Assembly: GCF_902459465.1 (NCBI RefSeq)
Contig: NC_047082.1
Span: 1,054,001-1,118,000 of the forward strand
DNA from: Asterias rubens
Lineage: Eukaryota; Echinodermata; Asteroidea; Forcipulatida; Asteriidae
Reading direction: 5' to 3'
DNA: 64,000 nt
Shown: piece after piece, positions 42,215 to 51,677 of the stretch
How the letters are laid out: every line of letters begins with the position of its first letter
How positions within the stretch are numbered: the stretch's first letter is position 1
Made by a program: the position numbers and the translations under genes
The notes under the pieces: generated by a model
The model's database searches: none
Told to the model about the DNA's origin: nothing
What the model saw: only the letters and a program-made list of their open reading frames with translations

Positions 42215-42685
42215 GGAAACAAGTATCATGACCGGGATTCGAACCTATACTCTATTGATCAGAAACACCATGGCTTGAGTCCAATGCACTGGACGGCTTG
42301 CTCATGGCACGTTAGAATCACAACAGCAAAAGACTCAAACTTGGACTCAATATTTTACTCGACCTTGACACTGAGAATGTGTACGTAACTCATATTTTGG
42401 GTGGAGAAAATTCACTCACAAAGGGGATTGTTCTGAAGACTAAGTACTTATTTCCACATAGTAAGCTGCAGGCCTTGAAGTAAACCGAAGCATCCACATG
42501 CAGCAATTGCCTTGATGCCCTGTGCTTGTGCTGTGGTGCCCTCTGCACGAAGGTTCCAATATAAACTTAAATTCTTACCAAAGGAAAATTGTTGTGCTCT
42601 TTCAACATGTTCAAGACCAATTCGGCCTAAAGCTGCCATGCTAAAAACATTACTCATGGTCCAATTTCAATCGTACATATCGTAC

Positions 42686-42818
42686 CTTTAGATGTGAGCC
42701 GTCATAGATTGCTGTTGACTCTGCGATGCTTCAACATTGATAGATTGAGACATCTCTGCTCAGTGTGATGGGTAGCCACCATGATTGAAGACCTGACACT
42801 TTGTCTGCATTAGTTCAC
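42686..42818 (-). ncRNA. Candidate locus B exon (133 bp), duplicated-exon family
   Basis: Minus strand between acceptor gtcttctacag and donor TCTAAAG|gtacgat. It shares ACTGAGCAGAGATGTCTCAA, TCTATCAATGTTGAAGC and the CAGGTCTTCAATCA region with 43608-43785, and the donor context gtacga with 41354 and 43608. All frames carry stops. Confidence 0.4.
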
Positions 42819-43607
42819 CTGTAGAAGACAAAAGATGTAGGAATAAGTACAAATTTAAATATTCAGTGAGTAAACTACTCATAGAGTCAGGGTTCTCCAC
42901 ATACGGTGTATCCGCCCGTCCAAAACTCTCAAAATACCAATTGGGTCTGTTTAAAAATGTTGAAGTTTACTATAATATGAACACAAACCACCATTTTAAT
43001 GCGCCTTAAAGTCACACACCAGCATTAATCATAGATCGATGTGTGATATATATATAGTGTACAGCGTCAGGTATCTTCAGATCTTGTAACGCATTTCGCC
43101 TGCATATTTCTCTGTGTCAGAAGGTTAATAACTAATACATTTTTAGACAATGATTAGAACCATATGACCAAGACTCAATTTTGAGTAAACCGTGCTCTAG
43201 CATGAGAGATTTTACATTGCCAATCAGGGGCCTGATGAAGCTGGCAATTCCATGGATGTTTAAACAAACAGTGCGCGATAAAAGGCAAGACTGCTGAACT
43301 CTGAGAGCAGGATAATAAAAAAAATACCTGGGTGCAAGTCTTTACTTTTATTCAGAGTAGAATCTATAGGGCGATCGTGCACAAAGTGGGATTTTAGTTT
43401 GAGACCATGGGTTTTGTTTTGTGCTGAAAGGGTTTGCAAATATTTAGTGCAATATGTGGATCGTGTAAGAATAAATTGCACAATTTGATGATCGAGCTGG
43501 TATGGTGAGAGCCCAGACAAAATGTCACTCTGTGGAGAACCCTAGGTGTCTACAGAAATTGTCCAATACAGTTGGTTCTACACAGAAACAGTGCTGTAAA
43601 ATCGTAC

Positions 43608-43785
43608 CTGGTGATCATGACGTTGAGTGAGTAGTCAATACAGATTGCTGGCGACTCATCGAGGCTTCAACATTGATTGATCGAGACATCGCTGCTCAGT
43701 GTACATTGATAGGTTGAGACACCTCTGCTTGGTGTGATTGACATCATCTTGATTGATGATCTGACAATCTCTGTATGGAGTTCTT
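43608..43785 (-). ncRNA. Candidate locus B exon (178 bp), duplicated-exon family
   Basis: Minus strand between acceptor ttcatctacag and donor TCACCAG|gtacgat. Internally it holds two versions of the ACTGAGCAGCGATGTCTC / ACCAAGCAGAGGTGTCTC block, so the duplication also acts within the exon. The frame expected from the first exon stops at TGA near the middle. Confidence 0.4.
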
Positions 43786-44629
43786 CTGTAGATGAAAAAA
43801 GAAATGACAACAAAACTCGTAATTGCATGAGTGCCTTTTAATTAATACTGACATGCAGAACAATGTTGTATGACTTGGGTAGATTTCACATTAACCCTTT
43901 AGCACGCACGCAACATTAAACATAATGTCACATGCTCCTTAGTGCGCAGGAAAGGTCAATCGATCCAGAAATCGTTGGATAACTGTCGGTGTGATTATTT
44001 TCTTGTGTTCCAAGTTGAGTTTATTTTGTAGAGAATGAAATTATCTTTTGGATGATTTTCACAGTTGCTTTGTTTTGTCTCACAAAATTCAAGCTTTCAG
44101 GTTGGAAAAATAAGAGAGATCAACAAAAATTTGAAAACACTGTTTGCGTATCAGTGAAGGTTTGTTTACGTGGAAAGTTGTGCACACACGTTTTCTCAAC
44201 TTAACTGTCGTCCGACAGGAAAACAAAGCTACGAAAAGTGGTTGAAAATAATCACACCATACCTTAAAAAATGAAAATAAATGCCTCTATTATCAACAGA
44301 TAGCTTCTGTACCAAGTCTTAAATTAATAAAAGGCTGAAACGCATGGAGGAAAATTGTTTGTCTGTGTGTTTTACCAAATAGTATTTGGTTTAGCTTTTG
44401 TACTAAATTCTTCCAACATTGAGGTTGATAGTATTAGCGTGAATCAATAGATTTAGTAGTATGTGTTCTCATTTTTGAATGAAATGGCATGGTCCACAAT
44501 AGAGCATGGTATTTTGGCTACCAGTACTTATTCTGGTAAGCATAATTTCGTTGGATGCTTGGCTACTTTTTGTGCGTTAGAGCGCTCTCTATGAAAATGG
44601 GGCCCAGAAGCAAGGCTTCAATAGGGTTA
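43786..44629. other. Unassigned DNA within locus B
   Basis: AT-rich sequence with no repeat family that I could match inside the window and no splice-flanked open segment. It would be intronic if locus B is transcribed from 47390. Confidence 0.4.
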
Positions 44630-45800
44630 TTCAACTGGGGTCCACAGAGGTAAGGCCGAGTAAAAAGGGCAACATGTTTAACGTCCGGGTTTCTCAAAAA
44701 AAGGAGGGGCTTTTTATTTTAAGATGACTACCATTATTTTTAAAATGTCAAATATGTTTTTTTTCTACTGCTCAAACACACACTACAAAAATGAAACATT
44801 TTGGACGAGACATTCAGATTAATTTAGCTGAGATCGTTTAAAATAACCCTTTATTCATAAAAAAAAAATGTGCATACAAAAAAAAAGAGGGACGGCCTCT
44901 TAGAAGAAAGCGGGCGGGGACGCTGAACAAATTTCTTTTTTACTCCGCCTGAAAAGGCAGGGAAGAAACCATTGACTGAGCAAGTCGTATAAAAAATAAT
45001 TATATTTGCATGTTTTTGAATGAGCTGTGTTAGTATGTGTAAAACAAAACAACTTTTTGTTTTAGTTAGAGCGAAGAGCCAGGGCCAAATTTCATAAAGC
45101 CTGTAAGGCCAAACAACAAAAAATACCAGTTGATCGTCCGGATTTTTCCAAAAAAAAGGAGTAGAGGGCCTTACTATTTACTATTTTTTTTCAAGATGGC
45201 CACTAAGTCTTTCAAATTAAACAGGCCACCAATTATTTAGTTTGAACCAACCGCAAACTTATTTATACCTATTAGTTGCATGAGGACCTGTGTTAACACT
45301 AACAGGGTCGGATAACACTAAAAAGGTTTGCTGGTAGGCATTCACTAATATTGTTTTATGAAACAGGCGTTTACAAGCGTTTGAGAGCATCACGTTAGAT
45401 TCGGGAAAAGCTCCTAGGCCAGTCCTTTTGAAAAGATGGACTAAAAGGAAAAAAAAGAAAACCCTTTTTTTTTTTTTTTTACAAAAATCGAAAAAAATAG
45501 TAAATAGTAAAAAAAAAGATGCGGCCCCAAAAAAGGATGCGGGCGGGGATGATCAACTGGTATTTTTTTTTATTTGGCCTAAGCCCACAAATTTGCTTAG
45601 CATGAAATTTTCCTTGATAAAAACAGGATTACCAACCAAATTTCCATTTGTAGCACATTGCTTGTTTATACTGGTATTCACCTGTTGCTTGCTTATTCTG
45701 AAAATCCTGAAAATTTGGTTTGTTATCCTGTTTTTATCAAGAAAGAAATTTCACACTAAGCAAGTTCTGTGCTTACAGGCTTTATGAAATTGGGCCCAGT
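44630..45800. repeat. Two or three foldback elements in locus B
   Basis: At 45108-45585, AATACCAGTTGATCGTCCG and ACTATTTACTATTTTTTT are mirrored by AAAATAGTAAATAGTAAA and GATCAACTGGTATTTTTTTT. A related diverged foldback lies at 44630-44960 (AACGTCCGGGTTTCTCAAAA against GGACGCTGAACAAATTTC). The flanks at 45080-45105 and 45580-45800 are halves of a 'CAAATTTCATAAAGCCTG' copy ending GAAATTGGGCCCAGTT, so the large foldback is nested inside it. Confidence 0.7.
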
Positions 45801-45883
45801 TAAGTTGAGTCTGTTTTGTTTTAAGAAGTCAATAATAAAAAATAAATAAAAAAGGAACTTGTGAAAATAATTTTTTTATTTGT

Positions 45884-46147
45884 TTTAAAGGCAGTGGACA
45901 CTATTGGTAATTACTCAAAATAATTATTGGCATAAAACCTTTCTTGGTGACGAGTAATGGGGAGAGGTTGATGGTATAAAACATTGTGAGAAACGGCTCA
46001 AGGGTTGTTTTTCTTTCATTATTATCTCGCAACTTCGATGACCGATTGAGCTCAAATTTTCACAGGTTTGTTATTTTATGCATTTGTTGAGATACACCAA
46101 CTGAAGGCTAGTCTTTGACAATTACCAATAGTGTCCACTGCCTTTAA
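45884..46147. mobile_element. TTAA-type palindromic MITE, copy 4 (internally deleted)
   Basis: Starts TTAAAGGCAGTGGACACTAT and ends CAATAGTGTCCACTGCCTTT AA. About 120 bp of the core present in copies 5 and 6 is missing between CGGCTCAAGG and GTTGTTTTTC. Confidence 0.9.
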
Positions 46148-46252
46148 AAGTTCTGTTGAATGAAATAGAGGAGACTGCGCAGAATTAAAAACTAAAAAAC
46201 TGCAAATACAGGCAACCAATGGGACCTTGTGGTGTTGACATTAATAAATTAA

Positions 46253-46657
46253 TTAAAGGCAGTGGACACAATTGGTAATTACTCAAAATAATTGATAGCA
46301 TAAAACCTTTCTTGGTGACGAGTAATGGGGAGAGGTTGATGGTATAAAACATTGTGGGAAACGGCTCCCTCTGAAGTGCCATAGTTTTCGAGAAAGGAGT
46401 AATTTTCCACGAATTTGATTTTTAAACCTCAAGTTTAGAACTTGAGGTCTCGAAATCAACACCATCTAAACGCACACAACTTCGTGTGACCATAGAGTAT
46501 TGTGACAAGGGTTTTTTTTTTCTTTCATTATTATCTCGCAAGTACGATGACCAATTGAGCTCAAATTTTTACAGGTTTGTTATTTTATGCATATGTTGAG
46601 ATACACCAACTGTGAAGGCTAGTCTTTGACAATTACCAATAGTGTCCACTGCCTTAA
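46253..46657. mobile_element. TTAA-type palindromic MITE, copy 5
   Basis: Full-length form: TTAAAGGCAGTGGACACAAT at the left and AATAGTGTCCACTGCCTTAA at the right. It has an internal palindrome around CTCAAGTTTAGAACTTGAG. The two ORFs here are just the element read through. Confidence 0.9.
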
Positions 46658-47302
46658 TAGAGGTTAATGCAAACATTAAAATAAAATAATAACAAAATTT
46701 AAAAAAAATCTTTCTGTATTCTGCTATCCACTTCTTTTTCACAAATTTGTACTAAAATAAAACTTTAATTTCCAAAACTAATGAAAAAGTGGTGGTAGGC
46801 AAGATGCAAAACCTTTCAAAAAAAAAATGTTAAATTGTAATTAAATAAGAAAAGAAACAATGAAAAAGTTGTAGCAGGACCTACAATTCAAACTTTGCAA
46901 TCAAAAATGTAACAAGAAAACAAACGCTAAACATATTTTTTATTTTTAAGAAAATAAATAAATAGGATTTTGGCAACAAGTTAGAAAAAAACAAAGCCAC
47001 AAGGGCCCATCATCATTCAACTAATACTAGAGGGTATTGACTGATTAAAATAATTTGTTAAATAAATAGCGCTGGAAATGACAACACAATACACCCCCCT
47101 CCTCACAAGATGTTTACGCCCACTTTGGTTTGGCACATAGCCCAAATACTCGCAATGCATGATGGTCGCCATAATGAAAGAGAAAAAGCCGTGAAAAAGC
47201 CGAACCATTTTTGTAAAAAAAAAAACGAAAGCGTGCTCTTTTAAATCTGTCCACCTCACAATAGTTTCTATGGGTGTCAATGATAAAAAATGAAATACTC
47301 AC
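46658..47302. other. Unassigned DNA within locus B (candidate intron 1)
   Basis: AT-rich; includes a degenerate GAAAAAGTGGTGGTAGGC repeat near 46785 related to 6041-6665. No coding signal. Confidence 0.4.
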
Positions 47303-47390
47303 GCATTATTTTGTCGCAAAAATACTGCTTTTCCGGACCATTTTCCTGTACCCACGTGTGAAAATCACGCACTTCTCTGCTGTCCTCCAT
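47303..47390 (-). CDS. Candidate first coding exon of locus B
   Basis: The minus-strand ATG at 47390 opens MEDSREVRDFHTWVQENGPE, then KQYFCDKIM, and the exon ends in phase 1 at a consensus donor AATGC|gtgagt. Codon use and composition look coding, unlike the surrounding DNA, and a GC-rich CpG-bearing stretch lies directly upstream. I do not recognise the protein. In-frame continuation is possible into 41354-41478, but the intervening candidate exons carry stops. So it may be a short protein, a new gene, or an accidental ORF in a non-coding RNA. Confidence 0.4.
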
Positions 47391-47500
47391 CTTTGAATTG
47401 TGCACTCGGCCCGCTACAAATGGATGCGCGCGCATGCGATGAGCAGTGACCGACGTGGAGTGACCAATCAGAGGGCTTGAGGGCTTCGCGCACTCTTCCT
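47391..47500 (-). promoter_or_regulatory. Candidate locus B promoter / CpG-rich leader with CCAAT site
   Basis: Locally GC-rich DNA with several CG pairs (ATGCGCGCGCATGCGATG) just upstream of the 47390 ATG. GACCAATCAGAG at about 47461 is a consensus CCAAT box for NF-Y, in reverse relative to locus B, about 70-80 bp upstream of the start codon. Confidence 0.4.
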
Positions 47501-48339
47501 GAGAAGTGCTGCAGTGATTGGGTTCAGAATCTAAGACGATTAACATCTTTATGTAAGAAAGGGGGCCAACGAAACAGTCCATCGACATGAGATTCCCCCC
47601 CCCCCGCCCCAGAACCTTGTTTACAGTTGACAGGGGATGTTCATTTTGTTTTTCTATATAAAAATATTTTCAAGAGAATGAGAAATTCTACAAGACTATC
47701 GAGGCAACTGAGGGATGGGGGGGGGGGGTGATTGTTACAGCTAACACTGTTTATTATTGGTGTTTTTCCACTGATTTCTTATCTTGAGTAATTAAGACCT
47801 AACAAAAAAAATTGATAAAGAGTGGGGAAAAACTTCACAAAGTCAGACTTTAGGGGATCATTGTGATGAAATTGATGCAAATTTAACAAGTAACTGATGA
47901 CAATTAAAAAGAAGAAATAAACAGATGAAAGTATTTTTGTTTCCTCATTATAATTTATTCCACTATTACGCTGTAATACTGTACACCAATTGCAGTTGGT
48001 TTTTGTAACCACAAAACCCACCAATAAGCAAAATACAATTAAATGACATTTTTGACCAGTGTCTCCAAATTTTACCACATGGTTATCCATATAGCAAAGC
48101 ATGAAAATAATAAAAGAGATTTAAATTATTACACATAATATAATTACTAAAAGCAAAAAAGAAAATTGGAACTTCCCAATTTCGTTTCAATCTCAGTGAG
48201 GGGGAATACCATGATTATAGAGAAGTTCACGAACTTCAACTTTGGAGAAATTTACTACAAAGAATACTTTGAAAAAAATAATGCCAGATGACTGACAATA
48301 ATGCATAGTATCTCAACTAAACATGGCCCTTTTGACAGG
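47501..48339. other. Intergenic with homopolymer runs, no gene seen
   Basis: A C-run near 47592-47605 and a G-run near 47717-47727 flank unremarkable AT-rich DNA. The 107-codon minus-strand ORF at 47779-48102 has no recognisable domain and is low-complexity hydrophobic; I do not call it a gene. Confidence 0.45.
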
Positions 48340-48516
48340 GGCCAACTTTCTTAGAGCTGCTTAATCAGAGAATTATGCTAAACACCTTTCAGCGAAGCAA
48401 AAATAGCAGAATACCAGTTACAAAATGAACATTTGACATTGTACTTTGGCTGGTAACTTTATTCAGGTAAGCATAATTTTGTTGTGCTTAAGCAGCTCAA
48501 TGAAATTGGGCCCTAG
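48340..48516. repeat. 'CCCAATTTCATTGAGCTGC' foldback repeat
   Basis: GGGGCCAACTTTCTTAGAGC TGCTTAATC at the left opposes TGCTTAAGCAGCTCAATGAA and ATTGGGCCC at the right. CTTTGGCTGGTAACTTTATT lies in the centre. Same family as 75-305. Confidence 0.75.
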
Positions 48517-48596
48517 GCATATGGCATACTCTTTAAGTAAATGTTGGGTTATCGCTAGATATTTGCCAACTTATTAAAAATGCTTATTTAAATTAT

Positions 48597-48977
48597 TTAA
48601 AGGCCGTAGACACTATTGGTAATTGTCAAAGAGTAGCCTTCACAGTTGCTTTATCTAAACATTATGCATAAAATAACAAACCTGTAAGAGTTTGAGCTTA
48701 ATCGGTCATCAAACTTGCGAGATAATCATGAAAGAAAAAAACACCCCTATAACACGAAGTTGTGTGCGTTTAGATGGTTGGTTTCGAGACCTCAAGTTCT
48801 AAATCTGAGGTCTCGAAATCAAATTCGTGGAAAATTACTTCTTTCTCAAAAACTATGGCAGGGTGCCGTTTCTCACAATGTTTGATACCATCAACCTCTC
48901 CCTATTACTCGTTACCAAGTAAGGATTCATGCTAATAATTTTTTTGAGTAATTACCAATAGTGTCCACTGCCTTTAA
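48597..48977. mobile_element. TTAA-type palindromic MITE, copy 6
   Basis: Starts TTAAAGGCCGTAGACACTAT and ends ACCAATAGTGTCCACTGCCT then TTAA. The centre GACCTCAAGTTCTAAATCTG and AGGTCTCGAAATC is itself palindromic. Confidence 0.9.
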
Positions 48978-49090
48978 TGTGCCTCTTTAAGCATAAAGTT
49001 CACAGCCTGCTACACCACTGACAATGAATATGTAATATTCTTGGTTGGGTTTGGGTCCTTCTTCCTCTTCGAAATCACAATATTCTCAAT

Positions 49091-49735
49091 TCCAAACCAA
49101 CCGCGCACACTTAATAATTTGCTCGCGCTTTGTAATTAGCTCGCACTTTGCGGTTGGTTTAGGGTAGATCACTACAAAAATGTATTTGTTTAAGTACAGT
49201 TGTAATAAATATTTGTGTGTTTGTACAGAAGTAACACATAAAAAATATTTGAAGTCCGTCTACTGTACATTATTATACATGCATGTAAATATTTGTTAAA
49301 AATATATTTCATTTACAGATACAAAACTTCATCTTCATTCACCCCCCCACCCCCCCCCCCCCACAACAACATGAGTTAAATCATGACTATTATGCTTAAA
49401 GGCCCCTGTTTTCAAATTTTACTTCTTAATATTCTTCCCTTATAACTTAAAAAATATCACTAGCTGTTGCAAACTGCTCACCAACCAAAAGGACCTGTGG
49501 TATAAATGCACAAAATTTTTAATGGCCTTACGATTGGACCCGAGTCTTTCTTGGAGGGTTAAAGTCTTCTTAAGGCCCGGTCACACAGGCCTCAATAACG
49601 AGAACGAGACGAACGTTAAAAATGAAACTGGTTGAATAAGCGTGGGCGCATTCAGCGTGGAGCATATATCAAACAATAGAATGTGTCCTCTTTGCGTCGT
49701 TATCGTTTTCATTATCGCTGCCCGTGCCCTTCGAG
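49091..49735. repeat. Mixed repeats: small hairpin, C-run and 'GGCCCGGTCACACAGGCC' foldback
   Basis: 49091-49168 pairs CCAAACCAACCGC with GCGGTTGGTTTAGG. 49343-49363 is a C-rich run. 49573-49735 is a diverged relative of 7378-7566, sharing GGTTGAATAAGCGTG..., CAATAGAATG and TCGTTATCGTTTTCATTATC. Confidence 0.6.
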
Positions 49736-50267
49736 AAAGACTCTGCTAGGGTTGAACTGCCAGGCTTTAGTTAAAACTATTTTTTTGCCCTTGATTTTTA
49801 TAATATTCTAAAAAACTGTTGGTCCTTATTACCATAACATCTTCCCTCTGAGAGACAATTCGATTTTGGATTGAGAAAATGGGATGTACCTATCACTACC
49901 CTAGAGGTAAAGTTAAAACAAATAATAGAAATTGAATCATTCCTTTAAAAGAAATACTGTTTACCTAATTCACCATCCAACACTGCTGAGCAAGAAACAG
50001 TAAAAATTTTACCATCTCCGTGTTCAGAGTCAGCTGCAACTTATGTACACAGGTAATGCTGTTGGGAATATTGCAATATTTTAAAAAACTATAATCGTTT
50101 GCTTTTAGCAGTTTAATCGGCAAACTCAGAGGTGACAAAAATGCTGAAAATACCTTAATAATTGATCTTATTTTGCATCAGGGATAAAGAAAGAAGTTGG
50201 TTTTTAACGATTAAATGTTGCGGTAACTGTTGCTGACACATAGGATTCAAACTGCCTCATTTTGGCT

Positions 50268-50425
50268 AGCTTGGTGGTCTAGTGGTAAGACATCTGCTCT
50301 AGTAATGCAAAGGTCGGAGGTTCAAGTCCCATCCAAGTGATTTGCCAGTGGATTTTTTTCACAGAACTCCGGAAAGTACTGAGTATAAAGTGCCAACATT
50401 GATGTAAGCGGTAAAAACTATTATA
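50268..50425 (+). mobile_element. tRNA-headed SINE-like element, copy 1
   Basis: TGGTCTAGTGGTAAGACATC resembles an RNA polymerase III A box and GGTTCAAGTCCC a B box, spaced as in a tRNA. The sequence continues with a non-tRNA body (CACAGAACTCCGGAAAGTAC, TGAGTATAAAGTGCC) shared with 57335-57500. It lacks a paired acceptor stem, so it is not a functional tRNA. Confidence 0.7.
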
Positions 50426-50544
50426 TAGACTCAAATTATATTCATTCAAGTTGCTGTGAATAGTCACTGGCTCCCAAAATATATCATAACAATAATATAC
50501 TTTTGTCTATTTTGTCCCTGTCAATTATGGATAATGCTGACTAA

Positions 50545-50710
50545 GGGCCCAATTTCATAAAGCATGTAAGCAGAGAAACTTGCTAAGCACTGACAAGTCT
50601 TGCTTAGCTCAAAGTTTCATTATCGTGAGTGGTGCTTCTCTCATTTTGGGCTAGCAAAGAAATTTGCTAAGTTGCAATTTCTGCTACACAGCTCTATGAA
50701 ATTGAGCTGA
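50545..50710. repeat. 'GGGCCCAATTTCATAAAGCA' foldback repeat
   Basis: The left end GGGCCCAATTTCATAAAGCA opposes CAGCTCTATGAAATTGAGCT at the right, with GCTTAGC motifs inside. Confidence 0.75.
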
Positions 50711-51356
50711 GAAAGTGAACTTTTTCCCACAGTTTTTACAAGAATTTAATCCTTAAATACAAATCAAGGCTTCATAAAAAATGCTCAAGGTGTTAGTAAA
50801 AATTGTTAATAATATTTAAGTATTTTTACAGAATTTACATTACAAAGTTGTAGGATTCTTAACAGAAATGCATCATCTCTCTGCAACTGAACAAAATAAA
50901 TAATGGCTCTTTTAAATAATAACATTAAGTATGACTTGTTTTTCACTTGCCATAGTCAAGGTCCGAAGTGGAATACATTGTACCAGAAAACAGTTGAATA
51001 CAAAATTTGAAATAAAATACTCTCAATGAGTAGTTTCTGAATATCTTTACGCTTTAAATACAGAAGCTTAGCATATTTTTACAGACGGGCAAGGAGGGAC
51101 TGGACCAATACCATGAAATTCGCAAACAAAAAATCTGTTGGGCAAAATGAGGGAACATCTTCCTCTTTGAGGGGCTGATGTTGGCATGACACATACGCGT
51201 TTGTGCGTCTGCCTCATGCACGCAAACCAATCATGTCTGTATACATGAGTTCCCTTGACGAGAAGATCATCTAAACAAACAAGCAAACATTCCCCATCAG
51301 GCCTGTATGCTTCGCTTTTAATAGGGCAAGGGCACCAAGGCATTTTCTCATATGAG
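50711..51356. other. Downstream of TRPN1, no separate gene seen
   Basis: Probably includes the TRPN1 3' untranslated region at its right edge. No clear minus-strand AATAAA could be placed. The 91-codon ORF at 51068-51343 has no recognisable domain. Confidence 0.4.
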
Positions 51357-51450
51357 GAAATTGTAAATTTCTACTGGAGCATTTCAAGGGCACCAAGGCA
51401 ATGACTAGGGGGCATGGAGGCAATTGCCTTGGTTGGCTTCGTGAAATATC
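51357..51450 (-). repeat. 'GGCACCAAGGCAATGACTAG' repeat fragment beside the TRPN1 stop codon
   Basis: TTTCAAGGGCACCAAGGCAA and GGCATGGAGGCAATTGCCTT are related to the GGAGGCCATGGCCTCC family. It lies immediately after the TRPN1 stop (minus sense) and may be transcribed in its 3' UTR. Confidence 0.6.
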
Positions 51451-51468
51451 GGTCCTGCCCCATCACCC

Positions 51469-51677
51469 TCAGACTAAATGATTTGTTGTCTTCATTCCGT
51501 CGCTCTTGGCGTTACTATTCTGATGCGTCTGTACATCTTCTCCCCCAGGGTCGTCATCTTCTTTAACGTCTTCCTCAAGACCCTTAATGACGAGGTAACG
51601 ACGCACCACTTTATCCCAGTCCAGTACCTCCTCGATCCGGATTGGACCGTTCCCGTTTCCTGCACGGAGAAAGCCAC
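51469..51677 (-). CDS. TRPN1: TRPN1 last coding exon (cytosolic C-terminus)
   Basis: Begins in phase 1 after acceptor tccattag and encodes GGFLRAGNGNGPIRIEEVLD, then WDKVVRRYLVIKGLEED, an acidic stretch, and ends KTTNHLV. The LDWDKVVRRY segment resembles the conserved DW-x-KKY motif near the NompC C-terminus. Confidence 0.9.

Noticed and set aside
50270-50340. tRNA gene on the plus strand
   Set aside because: A and B boxes are present but no acceptor stem pairs and the sequence continues into a body shared with another copy; SINE head.
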